Shown one piece after another: positions 53,079-61,758 of a stretch of DNA of 64,000 nucleotides. Within the stretch, counting starts at the first letter, position 1; each line of letters begins with the position of its first letter. The translations under genes were made by a program, and so were the position numbers. The notes under the pieces were generated by a model that was not told the DNA's origin, searched no databases, and saw nothing but the letters and a program-made list of their open reading frames with translations. Source of the DNA: CAVQBC01 sp963848415 (GTDB lineage Bacteria; Actinomycetota; Thermoleophilia; Solirubrobacterales; Solirubrobacteraceae); NCBI GenBank assembly GCA_963848415.1, contig CAWKDN010000001.1:1178001-1242000 (forward strand), written 5' to 3'.

Positions 53079-55303
53079 GCAGCCTCGGCGACGGGATCGG
53101 TCTCCAGCAGGCCGGCGAGCCCGGCCGCGTGGACCGCGGCCATCTCCGCCAGCCCGGCGCGCAGCTCGCCGTGCGGTCCCGCGATGACCAGCGCGTCGCC
53201 GCCGACCGTGCCGAGTGACGTCGCGGCGGCACCGAACGCGCGCAGCGACTCCGGCGGCCCGGAGACCACGAACGAGCCCGGGCCCTCCCCGAACAGCGCC
53301 TCGGCCGGCAACGAGGCGAGGTCGACCGTCGCGCCGAGGCCGCCGGCCAGGCAGCACTCCGCCAGCGCGACCGCGACGCCGCCTTCGGCTACGTCGTGGG
53401 CGGAGCGCAGCACGCCGCCGCGGACCGCCTGGCGCACCGCGGCGTGCACGGCGCGCAGCTCGCCGAGGTCGGCGGCGGGCAGCTCTCCCTCGGGCGCGAG
53501 CCCGTGCAGCTTGGCGAGCTCCGAGCCGTCGGGCGACGGCGCCCACGACCCCGCCGCGATCAGCGCGACCGCGTCGCCGTCGCGCTCGAACCCCAGCCGC
53601 CCGGCACGGCGCGCGTCGGGCAGCTCGCCGACCATGCCGACCACTGGCGTGGGGAAGATCGGGCCCTCGCCGCCCTCGTTGTAGAGCGAGACGTTTCCGC
53701 CGACGACCGGGACGCCGAGCGCGCGGCAGGCGTCGCCGAGCCCAGCCACCGCGCGGGTGAGCTGCCACGCGATGTGCGGCTTCTCCGGGTTGCCGAAGTT
53801 CAGGCAGTTCGTGAGCCCGAGCGGCTCGGCCCCGACGCACGCGAGGTTGGCCGCGCACTCGATGACCGCCTCCACCGCGCCGCGATAGGGATCGCAGGCC
53901 ACCCGCCGGCCGTTGCCGTCGATCGCCACCGCCAGCGCAGGCCGCGGCGCCTCACCGTCAAGAGAAGCCGAAGGGTCCAGCAGCAGCACCGCCGCGTCGG
54001 CCTCCCCAGGCCGGCGCACGGTGCGCGATCCCACCACGCAGTCGTACTGCTCGAACGCCCAGCGGCGGGAGGCGAGGTTCGCGGCGCCCAGCAGCGCGAG
54101 CAGCGTCGCGCGCGGGTCGCTCTCTGGGGCGAGCACCTGCCGCGGCGCCGGGTACAGCGCGACCGCCGGCGGCGAGGGCTCGAGCTCGTAGGCCGGGCAC
54201 TCGTCGACCAGCGCGCGCACGGGCATCTCGCCCACCAGCGCCTCGCCGTCGAACACGCGCAGCTGTCGCGTCGCGGTCACCTCGCCGATCGCCGTCGCGT
54301 TGACCTGCCAGCGCGCGCAGACGGCCAGCACCGCGTCGAGCCGATCCGGCTCGACCACGCAGAGCATCCGCTCCTGGGACTCCGAGATCATGATCTCGAA
54401 GGGCTCCATCCCCGGTTCGCGCAGCGGCACGCGCCGTACGTCGAGGTCGATCCCGACCTCGCCCTTGGCCGCCATCTCCGCCGAGGAGGAGGTCAGCCCC
54501 GCCGCCCCGAGATCCTGCAGCGCGACCAGCAGGTCGGCGTCGAGCAGCTCGAGCGAGCACTCCAGCAGCCGGCTCTCCTCGAACGGGTCGCCGATCTGGA
54601 CGCTGGGGCGCTTGGCCTCGTCGGCGTCGCCGAGCTCGGCGCTGGCCAGCACCGAGGCGCCGCCGATGCCGTCGCGGCCGGTGCGGGCGCCGAAGAGCAC
54701 CACCACGTTGCCGACCCCCGCGGCGGCCGAGCGGATCAGCCGCTCGGTCTCGATCAGCCCGAGGCACATGGCGTTCACGAGGCAGTTCTGCTCGTAGCTG
54801 GCCTCGAAGTAGAGCTCGCCGCCGACCGTCGGGACGCCGATCGAGTTGCCGTAGTGCCCGATGCCGGCGACGGCGCGCTCGAGCAGGTAGCGGGCGCGCG
54901 GCGACTCGGCGGGCTCGCCGAAGCGCAGCGAGTCCAGCACGGCGATCGGCCGGGCGCCGACCGCGAAGACGTCGCGCAGGATGCCGCCCACCCCGGTGGC
55001 CGCGCCCTGGAAGGGCTCGACCGCGCTCGGGTGGTTGTGGGACTCGACCTTGAACGCGCACGCCAGCCCGTCGCCCACCGCCACCGCGCCGGCGTTCTCG
55101 CCCGGGCCGAGCACCAGCTTGCCGCCCTCGGAGGGCAAGGTGCGCAGCAGGCGGCGGGAGTGCTTGTAGCCGCAGTGCTCTGACCACATGAGGCTGAAGA
55201 CGGCCAGCTCGACCTCGTTGGGCTCGCGCCCGAGCTTCTCGACGATCAGCTCGTACTCGCCGTCGGTGAGGCCGAGCTCGCGGTGGCGGGCCATGACCGT
55301 CAC
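53054..55303 (-). CDS. purL: Phosphoribosylformylglycinamidine synthase, large subunit
   Basis: 749 residues, the small-type PurL that works with separate PurS and PurQ to convert FGAR to FGAM. Motifs are LAVFSLMWSEHCGYKHSRRL (N-terminal SEHC-YK-S), GLACAFKVESHNHPSAVEPF with QGAATGVGGI (ESHNHPS-xEPxxGAATGxGG signature), GDPFEESRLLEC, LGLTNCLNFGNPEKP and RSAHDVAEGGVAVALAECCL. Full length. GTG 55301-55303 overlaps the purQ stop by four bases; MARHREL three codons later is the alternative start. Confidence 0.97.
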   Translation of the reverse strand: MTVMARHRELGLTDGEYELIVEKLGREPNEVELAVFSLMWSEHCGYKHSRRLLRTLPSEGGKLVLGPGENAGAVAVGDGLACAFKVESHNHPSAVEPFQGAATGVGGILRDVFAVGARPIAVLDSLRFGEPAESPRARYLLERAVAGIGHYGNSIGVPTVGGELYFEASYEQNCLVNAMCLGLIETERLIRSAAAGVGNVVVLFGARTGRDGIGGASVLASAELGDADEAKRPSVQIGDPFEESRLLECSLELLDADLLVALQDLGAAGLTSSSAEMAAKGEVGIDLDVRRVPLREPGMEPFEIMISESQERMLCVVEPDRLDAVLAVCARWQVNATAIGEVTATRQLRVFDGEALVGEMPVRALVDECPAYELEPSPPAVALYPAPRQVLAPESDPRATLLALLGAANLASRRWAFEQYDCVVGSRTVRRPGEADAAVLLLDPSASLDGEAPRPALAVAIDGNGRRVACDPYRGAVEAVIECAANLACVGAEPLGLTNCLNFGNPEKPHIAWQLTRAVAGLGDACRALGVPVVGGNVSLYNEGGEGPIFPTPVVGMVGELPDARRAGRLGFERDGDAVALIAAGSWAPSPDGSELAKLHGLAPEGELPAADLGELRAVHAAVRQAVRGGVLRSAHDVAEGGVAVALAECCLAGGLGATVDLASLPAEALFGEGPGSFVVSGPPESLRAFGAAATSLGTVGGDALVIAGPHGELRAGLAEMAAVHAAGLAGLLETDPVAEAAQPPVAGA

Positions 55304-55968
55304 GCGACCATCGCCGCGCGCGAGGCCGCGGCGGCGCGTAGCAGCGCGAGCCCGTCGTCCGAGCCGGTCAGGGAATCGCTGGCGTGCTCGGGGTGGGGCA
55401 TCAGCCCCAGCACGGTGCCGCCGGCGTTGGTCACGCCGGCGATGTCGCGCGCGGAGCCGTTGAAGTTCTCCCCGGGCGCGTAGCGCAGCGCGACCTGGCC
55501 ACCCGCCTCGAGCTCGTCGAGCACCGGGTCGGGCGCCCAGAAGCGCCCCGAGGTGTGCTTGGCGGGAATCGAGAGGCGAGCGGGGGCGCCGCGCAGCCAC
55601 GGCGACTCCGGCGCGGCGACGTCGACCTCGACCTGGCGGCAGACGAAGCGCAGCGAGACGTTCGGCAGCAACGCGCCGGGGAGCAGCCCGGCCTCGCAGA
55701 GCACCTGGAAGCCGTTGCAGATCCCGAGCACGAGCCCGCCGGCGGCGGCGAAGCGGGTCACCTCCTCCATCACCGGCGCGAAGCGCGCGATCGCCCCCAC
55801 CCGCAGGTAGTCGCCGTAAGAGAACCCTCCCGGCACGATGACCGCGTCGACGTCCTGCAGGTCGCGATCGGCGTGCCAGAGCAGCACCGCGTCGCCGACC
55901 CGGCGGGCGGCGAGCAGCGCGTCGGTCTCGTCGCAGGAGCCGGGGAAGCGGACGACGCCGAACTTCAT
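55300..55968 (-). CDS. purQ: Phosphoribosylformylglycinamidine synthase, glutaminase subunit
   Basis: 222 residues, class I glutamine amidotransferase supplying ammonia to PurL. KFGVVRFPGSCDETDALLAA opens it, IVPGGFSYGDYLRVGAIARF is the oxyanion region, LVLGICNGFQVLCEAGLLPG has the catalytic Cys (GICNGFQ), and GLMPHPEHASDSLTGSDDGL the catalytic His-Glu pair. ATG 55966-55968 overlaps the purS stop by four bases and its end overlaps purL by four, so S-Q-L are made together as the three subunits. Confidence 0.97.
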   Translation of the reverse strand: MKFGVVRFPGSCDETDALLAARRVGDAVLLWHADRDLQDVDAVIVPGGFSYGDYLRVGAIARFAPVMEEVTRFAAAGGLVLGICNGFQVLCEAGLLPGALLPNVSLRFVCRQVEVDVAAPESPWLRGAPARLSIPAKHTSGRFWAPDPVLDELEAGGQVALRYAPGENFNGSARDIAGVTNAGGTVLGLMPHPEHASDSLTGSDDGLALLRAAAASRAAMVA

Positions 55969-56237
55969 CCCGGCAGGGGGCCGACGCCCGCGGCCGGGCC
56001 GGCCGGCGCCGTCGCGTCCTCGACCACGATCTCGTAGTCCTCGATCAGGGGGTTGGCGAGCAGCCGCTCGCACATCTCCGGCAGCCGCCCCGGATCCTCG
56101 ACGTCGAGCTCGACCAGGCGCCCGACGTGCACGTTGGCCGCGCCGGCGAAGCCGAGCGCCGGCAGCGCGCGCTCCACCGCCTGGCCCTGGGGATCGAGGA
56201 TCCCGGCCTTCGGGCGGATCAGCACGCGGGCCCTCAC
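55965..56237 (-). CDS. purS: Phosphoribosylformylglycinamidine synthase subunit PurS
   Basis: 90 residues. RARVLIRPKAGILDPQGQAV (the V-xPKxGILDPQG motif), ALGFAGAANVHVGRLVELDV and CERLLANPLIEDYEIVVE are diagnostic of PurS, the small subunit that bridges PurQ and PurL. It is a little longer than average because of an Ala/Pro/Gly-rich C-terminus. GTG 56237 overlaps the purC stop by four bases, and the stop overlaps the purQ ATG. Confidence 0.96.
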   Translation of the reverse strand: MRARVLIRPKAGILDPQGQAVERALPALGFAGAANVHVGRLVELDVEDPGRLPEMCERLLANPLIEDYEIVVEDATAPAGPAAGVGPLPG

Positions 56238-57115
56238 CCCGCGGTGCGCTCCACCCACGCCGCGAACGGCTCGCCGGCGAGCAGCTCGTAGGCGCGCACG
56301 TAGCGCTCGCGCGTCTGGGCCACGACGTCGTCCGGGATGGGCGGCGCCGGCGGGGCCTTGTCCCAGCCGGTGCCGGACGCCCAGTCGCGCACGTACTGCT
56401 TGTCGAACGACGGCTGCCCGTGCCCCGGCTCGTACTCGTCGGCCGGCCAGAAGCGCGAGGAGTCCGGCGTGCAAACCTCGTCGCCCAGCGTCAGCTCGCC
56501 GGCCGCGTCGAAGCCGAACTCGAACTTCGTATCGGCCAGGATGACCCCGCGCTCGCGCGCGTAGGACGCCACCGCGGAGTACACCGCCAGCGAGACGTCG
56601 CGCAGACGCTCGGCGAGCGCCCGGTCGCCGACCAGCTCGGCGGTCTGATCGAGGTCGATCGGCTCGTCGTGGCCGGTCTCGGCCTTCGTCGAGGGGGTGA
56701 AGATCGGCTCCGGCAGCTGGTCTGACTCGCGCAGGCCGTCCGGCAGCTCGATGCCCGACACGCGCCCGCTGGCCTGGTAGTCCTTCCAGCCCGAGCCCGA
56801 CAGGTAGCCGCGCACCACGCACTCGACGGGGAGCATGTCCAGCCGCCGCACCCGCAGCGCTCGGCCGCGGACGTCGCCGGGCACGCCGTCGGTCGCGGAC
56901 ACGAGGTGGTTCGCGACGATCTCGCCGGTGAGCCCGAACCACAGCACCGAGAGCCCCGTGAGGACCCGGCCCTTGTCCGGGATCGGCGTCGGATGCACCG
57001 CGTCATAGGTGGAGATGCGATCCGAGGCGACCATCAGCAGGTCGTCACCCAGGTCGTACATCTCGCGGACCTTGCCGCGGGTCAGGAGGGGGAGGTCGAG
57101 CGCAGCGCCGGTCAC
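56234..57115 (-). CDS. purC: SAICAR synthase
   Basis: 293 residues; joins CAIR and aspartate with ATP. LLTRGKVREMYDLGDDLLMV is the N-terminal GKVR-xY motif, SDRISTYDAVHPTPIPDKGR the SDR-SAFD-like segment, MLPVECVVRGYLSGSGWKDY the ECVVRGYxxGS signature and ILADTKFEFGFDAAGELTLG the DTKxEFG catalytic segment. GTG 57113-57115 is preceded by TAGCCT seven bases upstream, so purC may begin its own leaderless transcript, heading the C-S-Q-L run. It is 55 bases after the M24 peptidase gene. Confidence 0.96.
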   Translation of the reverse strand: MTGAALDLPLLTRGKVREMYDLGDDLLMVASDRISTYDAVHPTPIPDKGRVLTGLSVLWFGLTGEIVANHLVSATDGVPGDVRGRALRVRRLDMLPVECVVRGYLSGSGWKDYQASGRVSGIELPDGLRESDQLPEPIFTPSTKAETGHDEPIDLDQTAELVGDRALAERLRDVSLAVYSAVASYARERGVILADTKFEFGFDAAGELTLGDEVCTPDSSRFWPADEYEPGHGQPSFDKQYVRDWASGTGWDKAPPAPPIPDDVVAQTRERYVRAYELLAGEPFAAWVERTAG

Positions 57116-57170
57116 CGGCCGGAGGCTAGCAACGGCTGCGGTCGCGCCCGGGCGGCGCGCGGGGGCTCGG

Positions 57171-58277
57171 TCAGAGGTCGTACGGGAAGTCGGTGAGCAC
57201 CTCGCAGCCGTCGTCGGTGACGACCGCGAGGTCCTCCAGCCGGCAGCCGCCGAAGCCCGGCCGGTAGCACCCCGGCTCGACCGTGACGACGTCGCCGGCG
57301 ATGAGCGTGTCCGGGCTGCGGCCGAGCAGCGGGCGCTCGTGGACCTCGAGGCCGACGCCGTGCCCGAGGCCGTGGTAGTAGCCCCGGTCCAGCGGCTTGC
57401 CCGGGTCCTTCGTGCGCTGCGTGGGCTTGCCCGCCGCCTCGAAGGGCTCGCAGCTGCGGGCGTAGATCTCGCGGCAGTCCGCGCCCGCGCGCAGCAGCGG
57501 CGTCACGGCCTCGAGCGAGGCCCGGCACAGCCGCCAGTACTCCAACAGCTCGTCGGCCGGCTCGCCGCCGCCCGCCACGAACGTGCGCGTCATGTCCGCC
57601 CAGCAGCGCGACGCGCGGTCGCGCGGCCAGATGTCCACCACTACCGGCTCGCCCGCAGCGACCGGCCCGGAGCCGGAGTCGTGCCCGATCGCCGACTGCG
57701 CGCCGTGGGCGACGATCGCGTCGTCGAAGAGCTCGGCGTCGTGCTCGGCGCAGACCGCCTGCATCGCCTCCCGGACCTGCTCGGAGGTGAGGCCGGCGGG
57801 CAGCCCGTGCAGCAGCTCGGCCGCCCGCGCCATCGCGGCGTCGGCGGCGCGCTGGGCGCGGCGGATCCCCTCGAGCTGGGCCGGGGTCTTCACCCGGCGG
57901 CGCGCGACGACCCGCTCGTCGTCGACGGTGAGCTCGATCCCGCCGGCGCGCAGGTGGTCCGCGAGGGCGACGGGGAAGTCGTACGGGACCGCCGCGCGCT
58001 GTACCCCGAGCTCGTGGCACGCCCGCAGCGCCACCTCGAGCTCGGCCTCCAGCCGCGGGCGGCCGGCATTGAGCAGCTCGTCGAGCCCGAAGGCGCTCGG
58101 GTCCAGCACCTCGACGCCGGACTCGCGGACCTTGTCGGCATCGAGCACCCCGATCACCGCGACGCTGCGGCCGTCCAGCTCGGCCAGCAGGAACGGGTCG
58201 ATGATCGCGTGCGGGACCGCGTGGAAGAGGTCCTGGGAGCGCTCGGTGTCGCCGTGGAAGAGCAGCGGCTCGGTCAT
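57171..58277 (-). CDS. M24-family metallopeptidase (Xaa-Pro aminopeptidase-like)
   Basis: 368 residues. The C-terminal pita-bread domain holds the metal ligands: VVVDIWPRDRASRCWADMTR (two Asp), GYYHGLGHGVGLEVHERP (His), VTVEPGCYRPGFGG (Glu) and RLEDLAVVTDDG (Glu). The N-terminal creatinase-like domain is weak. The family removes N-terminal residues before proline, or acts on other dipeptide-like amides. It is embedded in the purine operon: its ATG overlaps purB's stop by four bases. So its message is tied to purine synthesis although no role there is known. Confidence 0.88.
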   Translation of the reverse strand: MTEPLLFHGDTERSQDLFHAVPHAIIDPFLLAELDGRSVAVIGVLDADKVRESGVEVLDPSAFGLDELLNAGRPRLEAELEVALRACHELGVQRAAVPYDFPVALADHLRAGGIELTVDDERVVARRRVKTPAQLEGIRRAQRAADAAMARAAELLHGLPAGLTSEQVREAMQAVCAEHDAELFDDAIVAHGAQSAIGHDSGSGPVAAGEPVVVDIWPRDRASRCWADMTRTFVAGGGEPADELLEYWRLCRASLEAVTPLLRAGADCREIYARSCEPFEAAGKPTQRTKDPGKPLDRGYYHGLGHGVGLEVHERPLLGRSPDTLIAGDVVTVEPGCYRPGFGGCRLEDLAVVTDDGCEVLTDFPYDL

Positions 58278-59551
58278 GGGCTGGGGATCGCCTCCAGGCG
58301 GGCGAGGATGGTCGGGACGTGGCGGACGTAGTGGCCGTAGTCGAAGATCGCGTCGAGGTCGAGCGCGACGCCCGGCTCGGCCTCCAGCAGCGCGCGCAGC
58401 GGCGTCTGGGTGTCCCACGCCTGCTGGGCCAGACGCTGCACCAACCGGTAGGCCTCGTCGCGCTGCAGCCCCGACTCCACCAGTGCGAGCAGCACGCGCT
58501 GGGAGAACAGCGCGCCGCAGGTCAGCTCCAGGTTCGCGCGCATGCGCTCGGCGTGGACGGTCATCCCGCGCACGACCCGCAGGGCCAGGTGCTGCATGTA
58601 GTCGAGCAGGATCGTCGCGTCGGGCAGCACGACGCGCTCGGCGCCGGAGTGCGAGATGTCGCGCTCGTGCCAGAGGGCGACGTCCTCGAGGCCGGTCTGG
58701 GCGTAGCCGCGCAGCACGCGTGCCAGCCCCGTCAGCCGCTCGGTGTTGATGGGGTTGCGCTTGTGGGGCATCGCGCTCGAGCCCTTCTGGCCGGCGCGGA
58801 AGGGTTCCTCGACCTCGCGCACCTCCGTGCGCTGCAGGTGGCGCAGCTCGGTCGCGAGCCGCTCGAGCCCCGCGCCCGCCAACGCGATCGCCGAGAGCAG
58901 CTCGGCGTGGCGGTCGCGCGGGACGACCTGGGTGGAGACGTCCTCGGCGCCCAGTCCGAGGCGCTCGAGCACGCGCGCCTCGTAGTCCGGCCCGAGCGTC
59001 GCGTAGGTCCCCACGGCGCCCGAGACGGCGCCGACCGACGCCTGGGCGAAGGCGCGCTCGAGCCGCTGCGCGTTGCGGTCGGCCTCGAAGGCGAAGCCCG
59101 CGAGCTTGAGCCCGAACGACGTCGGCTCGGCGTGGACGCCGTGCGTGCGCCCGACGGTCAGCACGTCCGCGAACTCGCGCGCGCGCGCCGCGAGCGCCGC
59201 GGCCAGCTCGCGCGCGCCCGCGACGATCGGCTCCCCGGCCCGGCGCAGCTGCAGGGCGAGCGCGGTGTCCAGCACGTCGGAGGAGGTCAGCCCGAAGTGG
59301 ATCCAGCGCCCGGCCGGCCCGGCGGAGGCCGACAGGACGTCGACGAAGGCCGCGACGTCGTGGTCGGTGACGCGCTCGCGCTCCGTGACGGCCTCGACGG
59401 TGAAGGTGGCCGCCCGGATGGCCGCCAGCTCCTCCTCGGTCGGGCCGTCGAGCGCCCCTGCCGCCGCCACCTCGACGTCGCGCCAGCCGGTCATGCGGGC
59501 CTCGTCGGTCCACACGGCGCCGAGCTCGGGCCGGGTGTAGCGCGCGATCAC
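58274..59551 (-). CDS. purB: Adenylosuccinate lyase
   Basis: 425 residues; cleaves SAICAR and adenylosuccinate with release of fumarate. MIARYTRPELGAVWTDEARM is the family N-terminus, HFGLTSSDVLDTALALQLRR (the TSSDxxDT motif), VGRTHGVHAEPTSFGLKLAG and KGSSAMPHKRNPINTERLTG (the fumarase-type signature GSSAMPxKRNP) follow. Full length. GTG 59551 overlaps the purE stop by four bases; its own stop overlaps the M24 peptidase start. Confidence 0.97.
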   Translation of the reverse strand: MIARYTRPELGAVWTDEARMTGWRDVEVAAAGALDGPTEEELAAIRAATFTVEAVTERERVTDHDVAAFVDVLSASAGPAGRWIHFGLTSSDVLDTALALQLRRAGEPIVAGARELAAALAARAREFADVLTVGRTHGVHAEPTSFGLKLAGFAFEADRNAQRLERAFAQASVGAVSGAVGTYATLGPDYEARVLERLGLGAEDVSTQVVPRDRHAELLSAIALAGAGLERLATELRHLQRTEVREVEEPFRAGQKGSSAMPHKRNPINTERLTGLARVLRGYAQTGLEDVALWHERDISHSGAERVVLPDATILLDYMQHLALRVVRGMTVHAERMRANLELTCGALFSQRVLLALVESGLQRDEAYRLVQRLAQQAWDTQTPLRALLEAEPGVALDLDAIFDYGHYVRHVPTILARLEAIPSP

Positions 59552-60057
59552 GCCGCGAGGATGCGGGCGGCGAGCACCGCGGCGTTGCGGGCGTTGTCCA
59601 CGCCGACGCAGGCCACCGGCACGCCCGGCGGCATCTGCACGATCGAGAGCAGCGCGTCCAGGCCGCCGGCGATCGACTTCGAGGAGGTCAGCGGGACGCC
59701 GATCACCGGCAGCTCCGTGTGCGCGGCCACCACGCCCGGCAGCGCGGCGGACAGCCCGGCGCCGGCGATGATGACCCGCAGGCCGCGCATCTTGGCGTTC
59801 TTCGCGTAGTCGGCGACGACGTCGGGCTCGCGGTGGGCCGACATGACGCGCACCTCGTGGCCGATGTCGCGCTGCTCGAGCTCGCGCACCGCCGCGTCCA
59901 TCGCCGCCATGTCGCTCTTGGAGCCCATGACGATCCCGACGCGCGGGGCGTCGACGTCCATCTCGGAGAACTCGGCCTCCACCTCGGCCTCGGTCACCGT
60001 CTGGGGCGCCGGCTCGGTGACCGGCGGAACGGGCTCGGGCGGGAGCGGCTCGCTCAC
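59548..60057 (-). CDS. purE: N5-carboxyaminoimidazole ribonucleotide mutase with acidic N-terminal extension
   Basis: 169 residues. The core RVGIVMGSKSDMAAMDAAVR, HEVRVMSAHREPDVVADYAK (catalytic His of the SAHR motif), IIAGAGLSAALPGVVAAHTE and LLSIVQMPPGVPVACVGVDN is class I PurE, which moves the carboxyl of N5-CAIR to make CAIR. About 37 residues of Pro/Glu-rich sequence precede it (SEPLPPEPVPPVTEPAPQT). Class I PurE needs PurK, which is not in this window. GTG 60055-60057 overlaps purD's stop by four bases, which supports this start and hence the extension. Confidence 0.95.
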   Translation of the reverse strand: MSEPLPPEPVPPVTEPAPQTVTEAEVEAEFSEMDVDAPRVGIVMGSKSDMAAMDAAVRELEQRDIGHEVRVMSAHREPDVVADYAKNAKMRGLRVIIAGAGLSAALPGVVAAHTELPVIGVPLTSSKSIAGGLDALLSIVQMPPGVPVACVGVDNARNAAVLAARILAA

Positions 60058-61319
60058 GCTGCCCCCTCCGCCGCCCGCAGGGCGATGTCCCGGCGCAGCT
60101 GCCTGCCGTCGAAGCCGATCACGTCGGCGCCAGCATACGCGGCGGCCCGGGCCGACCGCAGGTCGGGGCCGAGCGCGGTGACGTTCAGGACGCGGCCGCC
60201 GGCGGTGACGACGTCGCCCCCGACCCGGGCCGTGCCCGCGTGCAGCACCTCCGCACCAGCCGGGATGGCGTCGAGGCCGCGGATGACGTCGCCCGACGAC
60301 GAGCTCTCCGGGTAGCCGCCGGAGGCGAGCACGACGCACACGCAGGCGCGCGGGTCCCACTCGGGCTCGGCCCCCGCCAAGCCGCCGGGCTCGGTGGCGG
60401 CCTCGAGCAGCGCCAGCAGGTCCGAGCGCAGGCGCGGGAGCACCGCCTGGGTCTCGGGGTCGCCGAAGCGGACGTTGAACTCGAGCACCTTGGGGCCGGC
60501 GGCGGTGAGCATCAGCCCGGCGTAGAGCACGCCGTGCAGCGGCGTCCCGCGGCGCGCGAGCTCCTCGACGACGGGCTGGTGGACGTCGGCCGCCAGCCGC
60601 GCCACGAGCGCGTCGTCGATCTCGGCCACCGGCGAGTAGGCGCCCATCCCGCCGGTGTTCGGGCCGGTGTCGCCGTCGCCGATGCGCTTGAAGTCGCGCG
60701 CGGGCGCGAGCGGGACGGCGCGCTCGCCGTCGCACAGCGCCAGCAGCGAGAGCTCGTCGCCGTCGAGGAACTCCTCGACCACTACCGGGTGGTTGCCGAA
60801 CCGGCGCTCGACCAGCATCGCCTCCAGCGCCCCGCGCGCCTCGGCCTCGTCGGCGGCGATCACGACGCCCTTGCCGGCCGCGAGGCCGTCGGCCTTGATG
60901 ACCGCCGGGTAGCCGTCGACCGCGTCCAGCCCGTCCTGCACGGTCTCGACGACGCGGTGGGCGGCGGTCGGGACCCCCGCGGCGGCCATCACCTCCTTGG
61001 CGAACGCCTTGGAGCCCTCGAGCCGCGCGGCCGCCCGGCCGGGGCCGAAGCAGCGCACGCCGGCGGCGGCCAGCGCGTCGGCCGCGCCGGCGACCAGCGG
61101 CGCCTCGGGACCGACGACCACCAGGTCGACGCCGGCCGCCGCCGCCGCCCGGGCCAGGCCGTCGGGATCGCGGGGGTCGGCGCCCTCCAGGCCAGGGACC
61201 TCGGCCAGCGTGCCGGCGTTGCCGGGCGCGCACAGCAGCTCGGGCGCCTGCGGCGAGCGGGCCAGCGCGCGCAGAAGCGCGTGCTCGCGCCCGCCGCCGC
61301 CGACGATCAGGACGCGCAC
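60054..61319 (-). CDS. purD: Phosphoribosylamine-glycine ligase
   Basis: 421 residues, ATP-grasp enzyme for step 2 of purine synthesis (GAR synthetase). MRVLIVGGGGREHALLRALA opens it, VVVGPEAPLVAGAADALAAA and GVRCFGPGRAAARLEGSKAF follow; the ATP-grasp part has YPAVIKADGLAAGKGVVIAA and VLEFNVRFGDPETQAVLPRL (the NxRFGDPETQ signature). Full length. GTG 61319. First gene of the leftward purD-E-B-M24 run. The 73-base gap to the GYD gene end shows no clear promoter. Confidence 0.97.
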   Translation of the reverse strand: MRVLIVGGGGREHALLRALARSPQAPELLCAPGNAGTLAEVPGLEGADPRDPDGLARAAAAAGVDLVVVGPEAPLVAGAADALAAAGVRCFGPGRAAARLEGSKAFAKEVMAAAGVPTAAHRVVETVQDGLDAVDGYPAVIKADGLAAGKGVVIAADEAEARGALEAMLVERRFGNHPVVVEEFLDGDELSLLALCDGERAVPLAPARDFKRIGDGDTGPNTGGMGAYSPVAEIDDALVARLAADVHQPVVEELARRGTPLHGVLYAGLMLTAAGPKVLEFNVRFGDPETQAVLPRLRSDLLALLEAATEPGGLAGAEPEWDPRACVCVVLASGGYPESSSSGDVIRGLDAIPAGAEVLHAGTARVGGDVVTAGGRVLNVTALGPDLRSARAAAYAGADVIGFDGRQLRRDIALRAAEGAA

Positions 61320-61392
61320 GCGAGCAGGGCCGGGAGCGGCACTAGAGGGTGGATTTCGCGGCCGACGGTCGTGGGGTCGTGGAATTCACCAT

Positions 61393-61674
61393 CTAGATGG
61401 AGGCGATGAAGTCGTCGATCGGGATCGCGCTGAGCGTCTCGTAGTGCGCGGTGCCGCGCGAGCCCAGCTCGAGCGACACGCGCGCCATCGTCCTCTCGTC
61501 GGGAGCCTCGACGATGTTGACGAAGTCGAAGTGGCCGAGCGTCGCCCACTGGGCCTTCACCGTCGCCCCGAGCTGCTCGAGCTCGCGGTTGACCTCGCGG
61601 ATGCGCGACGGGTTGTTCTTGACTGTCTGCACCCCTTCGGGCGTGAGCGTCGAGAGCATGATGTAGGTCGGCAC
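61393..61674 (-). CDS. GYD-domain protein
   Basis: 93 residues. PTYIMLSTLTPEGVQTVKNN, RIREVNRELEQLGATVKAQW, ATLGHFDFVNIVEAPDERTM match GYD-domain proteins (YxxLxxxTxxGxxxLK, then GxxYDxVxxxExPD; here the namesake G-Y/H-D is GHFD). Small dimeric alpha-beta-barrel-like proteins common in actinobacteria, of unknown function. GTG 61674. It lies at the head of the pur region on the same strand, 73 bases before purD, and may be co-transcribed. Confidence 0.88.
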   Translation of the reverse strand: MPTYIMLSTLTPEGVQTVKNNPSRIREVNRELEQLGATVKAQWATLGHFDFVNIVEAPDERTMARVSLELGSRGTAHYETLSAIPIDDFIASI

Positions 61675-61758
61675 GGGTCCTCCTCGGGGTCGGCGTCGGT
61701 GGCGCGGCCCTCGGTTCTACCCGATCCTTTGCCCCGCGTGCGGTGTTCTGAGAAGGGC

